This document shows, in pieces, positions 37,251 to 49,093 of a DNA stretch of 64,000 nt. The stretch's first letter is position 1; each line of letters opens with the position of its first letter. Source of the DNA: Tricholoma matsutake (taxonomy: Eukaryota > Basidiomycota > Agaricomycetes > Agaricales > Tricholomataceae); the NCBI GenBank assembly GCA_026075535.2, contig AP026543.1, positions 992,001-1,056,000 of the forward strand, given 5' to 3'. The notes beneath the pieces are model-generated. The model was not told the DNA's origin, did no database searches, and saw only the letters and a list, made by a program, of their open reading frames with translations. The translations under genes and the position numbers were made by a program.

Positions 37251-37629
37251 TGAGGGGGAGTGTTGGAATACAAGACAATATCGGCCTTCCCACAACATGT
37301 CACCACATCAACTCCTCCTTGCATCGCCACTTGTTGTCTACATCCATTGACATTCCCATGACTTGTTTAGATACTTCTTGCTACACTCTTTGCCCTCATC
37401 TTCTCTATGTGCCCCTTCCCAAGTCTTGTTGACATGTTTACGTACATAGTCATAGTTGGTCTTATACATCGCACCCCATTTTGCTACCTCAGTTGTTTGC
37501 CCACGAAGCACTGAGGTATAGTACTTACTCTTGTTTTCATATCCATTTACTTACTCTGTACATAGTGTATTCTTTCAGGTATATTGATATACAGTTGTTT
37601 TCCCATGAAACACTGAGCATATTATTTCA
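37251..37629 (+). repeat. Polypurine tract and 3' LTR of outer Copia
   Basis: tgagggggag (37251-37260) precedes the 369-bp LTR 37261-37629, which ends attatttca before the tgaca target copy. Confidence 0.93.
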
Positions 37630-37634
37630 TGACA

Positions 37635-39293
37635 GAGATGGCAAAGAGAGTAATTATACATATTAGAAGTGGTTTACTCAGTACTGTGATGGTGCTTTGA
37701 AGCAGTGCTGCTATCTTTGCAACCAGGGCACAACCAGCTCTTCAGGGCAAAATTGTAGCTCATGCATGCATGATGGTACTGGGAAAGCTGGTCAGTAAGC
37801 AAAGTAAAATGTGGAGATAAAATTTTTATTTACCCATTGAGTCTCACACCCTAACACTTTATGCTGCATGATAGTGTCTCCTTCATTAATTTCCACCTTG
37901 GACACTTCTGAGCCACATGCATGCATTCAGATACAAGGTATGAGACTTTCATACAGGTTGCTCCTGAGCTTTCCATAGATGATCCTGTCTAGACAGCTGC
38001 AGGAATGACCAGTTTGTTGACTAGCAGTTCATCCAACCTAGGATGCATGATTTGACTGGACAGCCTGTCGGTGGGAGCAGTATTGCTGGTATCTGATCCA
38101 TCATGCACTGGTTGCACATTATCTGTGATAGCTGATTCCAAGGGAGTGTGGGTTGTTCCTGGTTGTACAGGGCTGGGGGATTGAAGTCTGACAGACATGT
38201 GCTCATCATTAGGGCTGCACACCATGCCATACACTCTACTGATGCTCTGTTCTGCCTCTCTGCCTCTGTAGAATTTCATACATTCTTACTCTCTATACCT
38301 CCTCTGAGGCTCCTCATCCCTCTACTGACCACTGACATGCTGGCACATATCTAGCTCATTCAATCACTCATGATGGTGCTTGCTGATGGTTTTTGTATGT
38401 CAATTGTTATCAGGAGAGAATGGGTGAAAAGTGGCCAGCTACTGGAATTGCTCCTACTACAATATGATCTCATACTTCTGTGAGTTCTTGGCTGTTGTTT
38501 TTGAAGTCTTCAATTTGTTTACATGCATCACATTAATTGAAGATCCAACATTCAGGGCCATTTGGTTTTTGTTAATAGTTACATATGATTGATACATGAT
38601 CACCCTTGTTTGTAGTACACTGCAACACATTTGTTTTATCTGTATTGCATCCCAAGTGTACCATAAGCAGTCAACCTGATAGCCCAGGTAGTACCTTTCA
38701 TAGGCATGTATGTCTGTCTATTGATGTGATGGTATTTTTAACACATGCTGTCTCTTCTGATGGGCATTTTTGGTGGCAGGTGGGTTAGTGATGCTCTCCC
38801 CAGTGTTCTTCAACTTGCTCCAATGCAACCAAGGCATCATTTTCAGCACTTGAGGGCAATTAAAATGAATACTCATCATTTTATATGCCATACAGCTGTC
38901 ACCTGTATGACAGCCATTCCATTATCTGTACCATACCATCAAGGGAATTGAAGTTGGGCTGTACAGATGGTGTACAGCCTACTGTATCTATCACAGCACC
39001 ATATGATGTATGGCCATCACCATAATATGGATGGTGTGCAACCCTACTCATCATCCATGGATTCCACATCCAAGTCTGCCTTGGATTGCTGATCAAATTC
39101 AGAGTTAGTGTTGACTACCAAATCTTCTTCCCCAAGAATGTCTAGCCCAACATCAGCAGTCTCTTTATCAGAGTGGAAATCATCCTCAACAGCACCCCTA
39201 TACATGATGTCAACAGTGACCCAGATGTAGTTTAATGTTTATATCTACTGACCAGAAAGCTGCTCGAGAGCTGTGTGCTTTAGAAAGTGTCAA
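37635..39293. other. Decayed sequence between Copia and Gypsy-1 copy 1
   Basis: AT-rich with very few CpG and only short ORFs below 100 codons. No domain, LTR or hairpin recognised. Probably old repeat DNA. Confidence 0.4.
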
Positions 39294-42200
39294 TATAAGG
39301 GCAATCTTAGAGGCCATTTAATTAGTGGACTAGCAAAGGGAAATCCAAAGTTAAAATTATGGTATATATTACAGGGAGTGGAGGCACACCTAGCAAAAGG
39401 AAATCCAAAGAGAAAACTCTAAGGACCCCTTTGCCAATGCCCAGTATATGTGAAGATTGCAAAAATTAAATAATAGCCTAAAAATAGAAAAGGCAGAGAT
39501 AGGCAGATCAAGGCTGCCAAATGACATCATACCAAGGGGTAGATGTCGGAAAGGGTACTCTGCCTCTAAATATAAAACTGTCAACATGCACAAATGTGAT
39601 AGAAAGGGAAATTAGTAATAAAATAAGGAAAAATCATAGAAAATGAAGAACTGGAGGGAATGAAGTGAGGAAAAATATAGGATGAACATAAAAAATAGGA
39701 TAAACACATGGGGCGCCCCCTAGTCTCCTTAAATCACCCCCTCTCTAAGATACACCCTGATGCATTCAAAATCACATACAACCAAAGTCAGTGACTTAAA
39801 TGCAATGCGGTGCAGTAGTGTGCTATCAGTGGAATTCCTTGACTAACCAAGGGGCATTCATATTGGACTCCTTGACCCATGAGTTCTCCTCATACCAATA
39901 ACCCTTCCAGTGCACCAAATACTGGAGTTTTCCTCAATGCAACTGGCTGTCCAAGATTGACTCAACTTTATACTGGGGTTCTCTCTTGATCACAGTAGGT
40001 GGTGGTGGTGGTGGTGGACATGAATGGCATCCTGGGAATAGATATGGGGGAGCTGGAAGGAGTTTACTGACATGGAAGACCAGGTGGAGTCTGGACATGG
40101 AGGCTGGGAGGTGCAGACAATAGGGCATGTGTTCCAACACACTTGACAATGGGGAAAGGTCCCAGAAAGCAATGGGCGAGTTTCTTGGATGGATGTGTGG
40201 TGGAGATGTCAATGGAGTCAAGATAAACTCTTGTACTGAGGGGCCGGAGAATGGCATTGATTGTAAAAGTTTGCCATGTTGTCCTTTGCCTTTGCTAAGG
40301 TTGCCTTTGTCTCCTCCAAGTTATCCCTCATGTGTTCTGTGAACTCATTCACCATCTTGATGTGTGAGGGAGTTTGGTGAGGTTTGAATCCCATGCGTGG
40401 ATGCCATCCAGTGTCTAAGAGAAAAGGGGTCTGTTGAATGGAAGCATGGACGTGGTTGTTGTATCCAAACTCAGCCAAGGGAAGATGTCCCAATTGTCTG
40501 GGTGCTCATTGATGAAGATGATGTACTGCTCCAGTTCCTGGTTGACTCACTCAGTCTGGCCATCAGTTTGCAGGTGATAGGCAGCTGAAGCAAAGAGTTG
40601 GATCCCCAGAAGTGGGTACAGCTCGTGAGTGAACTCTGCCACAAATGAGGGCCATGGTCAGTAAGGAAAACACCAGGAAGTCCATGTAATGTCCACACAT
40701 GGTGGAGATAGAGTTGGGCAGCACCCAGGGCACTGACAGTGGTGTGAGTGGAAATGAAGTGAGCATCTTTCCCCACTGAATCAACTGTGCACATCACTGC
40801 ATCAAATCCATTTGACTCTGGCAACTCCACCACAAAGTTGACACTGACAACATTCCAACAACTCTCTGGAACAGGAAGAGGGTGTAGCTCACCAATGGGT
40901 TTGTGATGAGGAGTCTTGGTGTGTAATCAAAGGTCACAAGTATGACAATACTGACCAATGAGCCATGACATTTGTGGCCATCAATAATTCCATGAGGTGA
41001 GCTCTAAGGTCTTCCAGTGTCCAGGATGACCAGCAATCTGTGAGTCATGGTCTTGGGATATGATGTGCCAGCAAAGGTCTGGGTCATTGGGGACATAGAT
41101 GTGATCCCTGAAATACAACAAGTCCTCCTTTTCAGCCCACTCTGCCACACACAAGGAAAGGGTGGATTCCTTCTTCAGTTCTTTAACAGCTCAAGCAATA
41201 ACATCCTCATGTAAACTGCTGCAGTTTGCAGAATGAATGTCACATAGGATGTCCTGCTCCTCACCCTGGAGTGTGATGCCTTCCAGTGCCAAATGGTGAA
41301 TGGGTCTGGCTGCAACAATGCAATGTTTTGATTGTCATCACTGCCATCCCCATGGTCTGCATGTCAGGAGAGGGCATTGGTCTTCTCCATGCTGTGACTT
41401 GGACAGTGGTGCAAGGAGAAATTGAATCGGGATAGATACAGGGACAATGAGCTTGATGACAATTCAATTTCTTGGCTGTCATGAAGTACTCAAGATTCTT
41501 GTGATCCATCCGAATTTCCACCTTGTGTTGGGCACCCTTGAGGAAGTGTTGCCACTCCTCAAGTGCACACATTATTGCCAACATCTCCTTGTCATGGATC
41601 TTATAGTTTCACTCTACAGCACTAAGTCTTTGGAGTAGGATGCAACAGGATGCTACTTCTGGTCCTCCAGAGACTGCTGAGACAACACAGTGCCTGCCAC
41701 AAAGTCAGAACTGTTGACTTCTACATGAAAAGAGCATGTATCATCAGTAAAGGTAAGAATGGGAGCAGAAGTGACCATCTCCTTAAGCTTTTCAAACACC
41801 TCCTGTTGTGCATTATCCCACCTCCATGCCTCCTTTCCTGTCAAGTCAAACAGTGGTTGTGCATGATTTGAGAAAGCCTTGATAAAACACTGATAGAAAT
41901 TGATTAACCCCAGGAAAGACTGCACCTCTTTCTTGTTCATGGGTGTTAGCCAAGCCATGACCCCATTCACCTTGATAGGATCCATCTCCACCTGACCCTC
42001 TGAGATAATCAGGCTGAGGTACTTGATCTTGGTCTTCTCCAACTTGCACTTGTAGAGTTTGTACTGTCAAAGTCATTCCAGAATGAGGCATGTGATGTGA
42101 CAGTGCTCTTCAACCATGTGAGTAAAGATGAGGATGTTGTTGAGATAGATACAAACAATGCCTTCAAGGATGAGGTTGTGGAAGATGTCATTCATCATGG

Positions 42201-42890
42201 TCTGAAAGGTGGCAGAACTATTAGTAAGGCCAAAGAACATGACGAGTGGTTCAAAAAGACCACAGTTGGTATGAAAGGCTGCCTTTCACTCATCTCCCTC
42301 CTTTATCCTCATGTTATTGTAACCCCAATGGATGTCAAGCTTGGTGAAGTATTGGGCTCTACAGAGCTGGTTCACAAGTTCAGAGATGAGAGGTAATGGG
42401 TAGCAATTTTTGTCTGTGATGTCATTGAGTCTTCTGTAGTCTTGAACCAGTCAAAGTGAGCCATTCTTCTTCTTGACCAAGAAAAAGGGAGAGGCCATGG
42501 GTGACTTTGATGGTCGAATATGTTCAGAAGCCAGGTGCTTGTTGATGAACTGGTCAAGCTGTCGCTGTTCTTCAGGAGAGAGAAAATAGACCTTGCAGGA
42601 TGGAGGGGTTGCAGTGGGGGTGAGTTCAACACTTCTGAGTGTGTCATACTGAGGCCCTTTGTCCACAGTATTCTTGTCTGGCTTCCATGAAACAGGTGCG
42701 ACAGCAGGATGGACACCAGCTCATTGTAACCTCCCCGGTATGCCAGTTGACCTCTGGGTTATGGTCTCAAAGCTATGGATAGCCCAAGATCACCTTCTGC
42801 TTTCCTAACTGACTGACAGCAAAAAGGGCACACTCACTACGATCTTTGTACTATAAAAGGTCAGGTAGTCAGCCATGTAAGAGTCTAGGA
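39294..42890 (-). mobile_element. Gypsy-1 copy 1, old, 5'-truncated chromovirus
   Basis: 3' LTR 39294 to about 39732, with a small insertion near 39310 and a degraded end (cttaaa). Polypurine complement (tcaccccctctctaag) follows, then chromodomain, integrase, RNase H and RT in reverse order up to a protease remnant near 42720-42890. No 5' LTR, PBS or gag is seen. Compared with copy 2, many CG sites are TG or CA (caatgcggtgcag here, cgacgcggtgcag there). The RT active site reads YLNN in place of YLDD. Confidence 0.9.
39934..42890 (-). pseudogene. Degenerate Gypsy-1 pol (copy 1)
   Basis: Minus-strand fragments in several frames: RT ([20 protein letters not shown], 42451-42666; KVNGVMAWLTPMNKKEVQSF, 41653-42042), RNase H ([20 protein letters not shown], 41261-41584), integrase (FDAVMCTVDSVGKDAHFIS, 40471-40833) and the integrase-chromodomain region (39934-40493). 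Frameshifts and stops separate them. Confidence 0.88.
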
Positions 42891-44952
42891 TGAAAGGGGA
42901 ATGAATATGAATGTTTAACAGTGTTTATCTGCTATTGCACCCTTGTCCATGATGTTGTGAAGCAGCTGATATTAGGTTTTGTATTTTTACATTTAGTATT
43001 ACACACACTGTGAATATTTTGCAGCAGAGACTGCCAAATTAAGCAAAACTAGCAAGTTGGCCAGGTGTGGGAAATTATGTCAATATGCTGCACATTACCA
43101 TCATTGAAAGTATCTTCAACTGTTAACAGGTCACCACTTTTTATGCAGAGGCATAATTGTATGCAACTATGCATTTCAAGTAGTTTAATACCTTATGATG
43201 CATTTGAGTTGTCCCTCCTTCTCCCTGCAACATTCTCAGCCCCCATCAATGCAGCAGAAGGAATGCAGCTCAGAGAAGCCCTCAGAATGTTCATAAGTAC
43301 ATCTCCACATATTATTATTCCATTATAGCCTCTGTAACTCACTCTATGCTTGTGGTGCAAAAATCTGGTTGAGGTAGCATTAGAGAGGGATGAGGAGGTT
43401 GGCTGTTAGAGGAAGAAGTTACTTTGGTTGGGTGCCTTGAGAAAGTGTTATATTAATATTTAATGATACAGCTATGTACCTGTATAGCCAATTTTTCACC
43501 AATGTCACCCTTGGACAAAAGGCTTCATTTTGAAGTATGGGTATGCAAAAATGGAATTTTAGTGTAAACATGTCACATATGAGAGAACAAAAATATATAT
43601 AAATAGTGGGGTATCATTCAAAGGACTGGAATCCATAATAAAGAGAGATCGGTCACGTGCAGCCCATATTTGGGTTGTGGGAGTTTTTTAGCAGACTGGG
43701 AATTTCGAGATCTGTGGGAAGTTAATTTTGAGTGATGGGAATTTTGAGGTTGTGGGAACTTTACACTGTATTACCTCAGCATCATTGCCTTTCCACACTC
43801 TTTGCCATAGTCTGTAGCTGTCTACTCTATCTCTTTTTCTTGGGCTCTTTTCCAGTGGGGGTGCTGTAGCATTCTTGGGGTAATCAGTAGTTCAAGGTGA
43901 AGCTCTGTGAAGTCCTACCTCCCTGGCTTCTCTTTTTTCAACAAAAGGAGTGTCTGCTGTGTGAGTTTTTTGGGAGATGGGAATTGGCATTTTTGTGGGT
44001 GTTTTTGTGTATATTGGTCAGCATGACAAACTGTGCTCCCTTACTGTATGGACTGTGGAAATGCTGAGTAGGCTGAACAACCCACTCCTCTGGCTGAATT
44101 GATCTATGTAACACTAACCAACAACCAAAAAATGTCCTTGGACTCTGAGAGAGTAGTGAGAAAGGCAAAAATGTGTACTGTGAGTAGTGAAATGGAACAT
44201 TGGTGTACTGTGAAAAGCTGACTAAGCGAACCTCGCCAGCTGAACAAAATGCAAAAACTTGATCATGACTTTGGCACATGATCTACATAACATGAATTAG
44301 ACATGTCACTGTATTAGTTAGTAACAATAAAATGGGTTACAATTTGAGCTACAGCAAGCAGCAATAAAGAAAGAACTACAAGTAAATAGCTAAGGAAAGA
44401 AGTGAGCTTTGAAATCAAGCAAAGATGTAAAACAAAAGTTGAAATGAGTTCATTACAAAGTCAAGTCAATTTGAAATTAAATTCATTGTAAACTAAAAGT
44501 CATTACATTTACAAGAAAGTCAAGTTCATAAGAAATGAGTTCATTACAAAGTCAAGTCAGTGTGAAATTAAATTCATTACTGTCAACTAAAGGAACTGCA
44601 AGTAATCAGCCACAAAAGAAGTGAGCTTTGAAATAAAGCAAGAAGCTGTGAACAAAAAGTTCAATTGAGTTCATTACAAAGTCAAGTCAATTTGAAATTA
44701 AATTCATTGTCAATTATCAGTCATTATGTTCACGATCAAGTCCAGTTCATAAGATATGAGTTCATTATAAAGTCAAGTCAATATTAAATTCATTATGGAG
44801 CAATGTCAGTTAAAGTCAACTTGATAAGAAATGAGTGAATAAATTACAATCATAAGTCCATAAAAAGTAAAGTAAATTCTTTTTACAACTGAATTAAAAT
44901 GTAATGTCACTAACAATTAGAAATGTGTTCATTACAAGTAGTAATTAGTGAG
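42891..44952. repeat. AT-rich sequence with imperfect repeats (44400-44950)
   Basis: 42891-44400 has no recognised feature. From about 44440 several imperfect copies of gttcattacaaagtcaagtca(a/g)t.tgaaattaaattcatt occur at spacings near 90-140 bp, separated by variable AT-rich spacers. ORFs are short and non-conserved. Confidence 0.55.
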
Positions 44953-45395
44953 TATAAGGGCAACCTCAGCCTCTAGCAAAGGGAAATCCGAAGTTAAAAT
45001 TATGCTACATAATACAGGGATTGGGGGCGCACCTAGCAAAGGGAAATCCGAAGAGAAAACTCTAAGGATCCCCTTGCTGATGCCCAGTATATGTGAAGAT
45101 GACAAAAATCAAATATAACCTAAAAATAGAAAAAGGCGGAGATAGGCAGATCAAGGCCGCCGAATGACATCATACCAAGGGGTATGTGTCGGAAGGGGTA
45201 CTCCGCCTCTAAATATAAAAGTATCAACATGTACAAACATGATAGCAAGGGAAAATTAGTAATAAAATCCGGAAAAATCATAGAAAATGAAGAATAGAAG
45301 GAAATGAGGTGGGGAAAAATATAGGACGAACATAAAAAATAGGAAAAACACACAGGGCACCTCCCTAGTCCCCTTACATCATCCCCTCTCTAAGA
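44953..45395 (-). repeat. 3' LTR and polypurine tract of Gypsy-1 copy 2
   Basis: LTR 44953-45378. In element orientation AGAGAGGGGATGA (complement of 45379-45391) precedes TGTAAGGGGACTAGG. Confidence 0.93.
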
Positions 45396-47489
45396 TGCAT
45401 CGCCCCGATGCATTCGAAATCGTATACGACCAAAGTCCGTGACTTGAATGCGACGCGGTGCAGCAGTGTGCTGTCGGTGGAATTCCTTGATTAACCGAGG
45501 GGCATTTACATCAGACTCTTCGACCCATGAGTTCTCCTCATACCCATAACCCTTCCAATGTACCAAATACTGGAGTTTTCCTCGACGTAAACGGCTGTCC
45601 AAGATTGACTCGACTTCATATTGGGGTTCTCCCTCGATCACTGTAGGTGGTGGTGGTGGGTGTGAATGGCGTCCCGGGAACGGATCTGGGGGAGCTGGAA
45701 GCAATTTAATGACATGGAAGACGGGATGGAGTCTGGACATGGAGGCTGGGAGGCGTAGACGATAGGCATGTGTTCCAACGCACTTGACAATGGGGAAAGG
45801 TCCCAAGAAGCGATGAGCGAGTTTCTTGGATGGACGTGTAGTGGAAATGTCACTGGAGTCAAGATAAACTCGATCACCAACCTTGTACTGAGGGGTTGGG
45901 GAGTGCTGTTGGTTGTAAAATTGCGCCATGTCGTCCTTCGCCTTTGCTAAGGCTGCCCTTGCCTCCTCCAAGCTATCCCTCATGCGTTCTGTGAACTCAT
46001 TCACTGTCTCGATGTGTGAGGGAGTTTGGCGAGGTTCAAATCCCATGCATGGATGTCATCCAGTGTCTAAGAGGAAAGGGGTCTGTTGAGTGGAAGCATG
46101 GACATGGTTGTTGTATCCGAACTTGGCCAAAGGAAGGAGATCATCCCAATCGTCCTGGCATTCATTGACAAAGAGGCGGATGTACTGCTCCAGTTCCTGG
46201 TTGACTCGCTCTGTTTGGCCATCAGTTTGTGGGTGATAAGCGGTTGAAGCAAGGAGTTTGATCCCCAGGAGTCGGTACAGCTCCCGAGTGAACTCTGCCA
46301 TGAACTGAGGGCCACGATTCAAGAGGAAGGCACCAGGAAGTCCATGTAATTTCCACACGTGGTGGAGGTAGAGTCGAGCGGCACCTAGGGCACTGACAGT
46401 GGTGTGAGTGGGAATGAAGTGAGCACGTTTTCCCACTGAGTCAACTGTGCACATCACCGCATCAAACCCGTTTGACTCTGGCAATTCCACCACAAAGTCG
46501 ATGCTGATGACATCCCAACGACTCTCTGGAACAGGAAGAGGGTGTAGCTCACCAATAGGCTTGCAATGAGGAACCTTGGTGCGTAAGCAAAGGTCACAAG
46601 TGCGACAATACTGACCAATGAGCTGTGACATTTGTGGCCACCAATAGTTCTGTGAGGTGAGCTCCAAGGTCTTCCAGCGTCCGGGGTGGCCAGCAATCTG
46701 TGAGTCATGGTGTTGGGATATGATGTGCCGGCGAAGGTCTGGGTCATTGGGAACATAGATGTGATCCCTGAAATACAACAAGTCCTCCTTTTCAGCCCAC
46801 TCTGCCGCATGTAAGGAAAGGGTCGATCCCTTCCTCAGTTCTTTAACAGCTTGGGCGACAACATCCTCATGTAAACCGCTACGGTTTGCGCGATGAATGT
46901 CACGTAGGATGTCCCGCTCCTCGCCCTGGGGTGCGATGCCTTCCAGTGCCTGAATGGTGAACAGGTCTGGCTGCAACAGCACAATGTTTTGGTTGTCACC
47001 ACTGCCATCCCCATGGTCTGCACGTCGGGATAGGGCATTGGTCTTCCCCATGCTGCGACCCGGACGGTGGTGTAAGGAGAAGTCAAATCTAGATAGATAC
47101 AGGGACCAACAAGCTTGACAATGGTTCAATTTCTTGGCCGTCATGAAGTACTCGAGGTTCTTGTGATCCATCCAAATTTCCACCTTGTGTTGGGCACCCT
47201 TGAGGAAGTGTCGCCACTCCTCAAGCGCACGCATTATTGCCAACATCTCCTTGTCATGGATCTCGCAGTTTCTCTCTACAGCACTAAGGCTTTGGGAGTA
47301 GAACGCAACAGGATGCCACTTCTGGTCCTCCGGAGACTGCTGAGACAACACGGCGCCCGTTGCAAAGTCAGAACTGTCGGCTTCTACACAAAAAGGACGC
47401 GAATCGTCAGCAAAGGTAAGGATCGGAGCGGAAGTGACCATCTCCTTAAGCTTTTCGAATGCCTCCTGTTGTGCATTGTCCCACCTCCA
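45390..47489 (-). pseudogene. Gypsy-1 pol: RT end, RNase H, integrase, chromodomain
   Basis: Open from 47441 to 46056, then one TGA (Trp in TGWHP of the related copy reads TGA) before the last open stretch to 45390. RNase H has ADSSDFATGAVLSQQ and DHKNLEYF. Integrase has the zinc motif HHDSQIAGHPG..CRTCDLC, then DFVVELP and STAYHPQTDGQTERVNQELE; between them GAFLLNRGPQF replaces the usual SDRGPQF, losing the second catalytic Asp. The chromodomain is EVESILDSRLRRGKLQYLVHW..ENSWVEE, a chromovirus hallmark thought to guide integration to histone marks. Confidence 0.93.
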
Positions 47490-47915
47490 TATAAGGGCAA
47501 CCTAAGCCTCTAGCAAAGGGAAATCCAAAGTTAAAATTATACTACATAATACAGGCATTGGGGGCGCACCTAGCAAAGGGAAATCCAAAGAGAAAACTCT
47601 AAGGATCCCCTTGCTGATGCCCAGTATATGTGAAGACAACAAAAATCAAATATAACCTAAAAATAGAAAAAGGCGGAGATAGGCGGATCAAGGCCGCCGA
47701 ATGACATCATACCAAGGGGTATGTGTCGGAAGGGGTACTCCGCCTCTAAATATAAAAGTGTCAACATATACAAACATGATAGCAAGGGAAAATTAGTAAT
47801 AAAATCTGGAAAAATCATAGAAAATGAAGAATAGAAGGAAATGAGGTGGGGAAAAATATAGGACGAACATAAAAAATAGGAAAAACACACAGGGCACCTC
47901 CCTAGTCCCCTTACA
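47490..47915 (-). repeat. 5' LTR of Gypsy-1 copy 2
   Basis: 426 bp; nearly identical to 44953-45378. Its inner end abuts RT coding sequence, not a PBS. Confidence 0.94.
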
Positions 47916-47920
47916 GTGAG

Positions 47921-48300
47921 GGGGGAGGGGGAGAGAGAGTAAGGCAAACAGTGAGAAGGGAGGTGAGGGTGATGGGTAGAGTGAGAGGGCGAGGGGAGAG
48001 TTAGGGGAACAGTAAGGGGGAGGTGAGTGGGAGAGCACCAGAGAGTGAGGGGGAGAAGGGAGAGGGGGAGGGGGAGAGTAAGTCAGGGGAGAGGGTGAGT
48101 GGTGGAAGCAGGGACAGTGAGTGGGGTGAGTGGGAAGGGGGGAGAGTGAGTAGAGTGACTAGGTGAGGAGAGAGGGGTGGGGGGAGAGGGAAAGACTGAG
48201 GAGGGGAGGTGGGGTGAGGATGGGGAGAGGTGAGTGGGGGGAGGGGGAGGAGGAGGGGGAGGGGAAGGGGAGAATGGGTGAGGGGGGAGAGTGAGTGGGG
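47921..48300. repeat. Polypurine low-complexity tract
   Basis: About 380 bp of almost pure G/A on the + strand (gaggggg, gagtgag and agaggg runs) with few pyrimidines. Minus-strand Pro/Ser/Leu ORFs through it are compositional artefacts. Confidence 0.85.
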
Positions 48301-48306
48301 TAAGTG

Positions 48307-49093
48307 CAACTCAAGTCTGCAGAAGTGTGTGACTGTAGTAGATTAAAAACTATGCAGAGTAGTGAGAGAACAAGAACAACCCCATGTTGACTTTGGGCAA
48401 AGAATTATCTACCTGTAGTAGGATTAAGCATTGTAGTAGGATTAAGCATTGATCATGTATAACAAGCTGGCCCATCCAGAGTCAGGTGAGCAAATGTCAT
48501 GACAAAGACGAGGAGGGGATTGTGCAAAGAGGAGGGGGGATGAAGAGATGGGGAGGGGGGTGAGGTGAAGAGGAGGGGGGATGGGGTGAAGAGGAGGGGG
48601 GATGGGGTGAAGAGGAGGGGGGATGGGGTGAAGAGGAGGGGGGATGGGGTGAAGAGGAGGGGGGATGGGGTGAAGAGGAGGGGGGATGGGGTGAAGAGGA
48701 GGGGGGATGGGGTGAAGAGGAGGGGGGATGGGGTGAAGAGGAGGGGGGATGGGGTGAAGAGGAGGGGGGATGGGGTGAAGAGGAGGGGGGATGGGGTGAA
48801 GAGGAGGGGGGATGGGGTGAAGAGGAGGGGAGGATGAGGTGAGAAGAGGCTGATGGGGATGGGGACACAGGGTGATGGGATGGGGTGATGGGTGATGGGG
48901 AGGGGCAGATGGGGACATGGGGATGTGGAGAGTAGTAAGAGAGCAACAGCCCCCCCATGTCCCAAGTCAACTGAAGTCTAAAGAAGTGTGACTGTAGTAG
49001 ATTAAAAACTATGCAGAGCAATGAGAAAACAACAACAACCCCATGTTGACTTTGGGCCAATGGTCCAAAGTCAACTGAAGAATTGTCTACCTA
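48307..49093. repeat. Direct repeats flanking a G-rich minisatellite
   Basis: About 110 bp starting at 48307 (caactcaagtctg, gtagtagattaaaaactatgc, ccccatgttgactttgggc) recurs at 48968-49093 with few changes. Between them lies the minisatellite. This could be a duplicated target or an expanded repeat unit. Confidence 0.75.
48565..48831 (+). repeat. 21-bp G-rich minisatellite, about 12.7 copies
   Basis: Unit gtgaagaggaggggggatggg repeats almost without change; the last unit diverges. Runs of G6 and G4 recur with 2-nt and about 9-nt spacers, compatible with G-quadruplex folding of the + strand. All frames stay open only because the unit is a multiple of three. Confidence 0.95.

Larger units (their letters stand above)
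27341..37253 (+). pseudogene. gag-pol of outer Copia, interrupted and degenerate
   Basis: 27341-27895 encodes the gag core. 27936-28574 carries a zinc knuckle CWNCGEEGHFKHQC, an acidic stretch, and a protease box reading DSVCTSHIT where DSGCTSH is expected. 28770-29048 holds the His/Cys integrase motif (HHHMGH...CELC). After the insertion, 34975-35345 continues with HSDLWG, HSDSGREY and HNGIAEH, the three integrase carboxylates. 35373-35744 is the integrase C-terminus; 36100-36522 is RT up to LYGLKQSS. A frame change and deletion fuse VHVDDCTISGS to the post-RT segment at about 36615, followed by RNase H (FADTD, TTESEYIA) to 37253. It cannot encode a working polyprotein. Confidence 0.92.
26903..37634 (+). 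mobile_element. Outer Copia retrotransposon (with 5-bp target duplication), split by a nested element
   Basis: The element spans 26908-37629 and is flanked by tgaca at 26903-26907 and 37630-37634. LTRs of 368 and 369 bp bound a PBS, gag, protease, integrase, RT and RNase H in Copia order, and a polypurine tract. A second Copia (29092-34969) sits inside its integrase. Coding parts are strongly CpG-poor and broken by stops, so it is the oldest layer of this nest. Confidence 0.95.
44948..47920 (-). mobile_element. Gypsy-1 copy 2, two intact LTRs, internally deleted
   Basis: Element 44953-47915, flanked by gtgag at 44948-44952 and 47916-47920. Both LTRs are 426 bp and almost identical, so insertion was recent. 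The interior keeps RNase H, integrase and chromodomain, but the 5' LTR joins RT sequence directly at 47489/47490: PBS, gag, protease and most of RT are gone. Confidence 0.95.

Noticed and set aside
48453..49060. Three overlapping minus-strand ORFs of 158-187 codons rich in Pro/Ser
   Set aside because: They are three frames of the 21-bp minisatellite; the unit length is a multiple of three, so no frame meets a stop.
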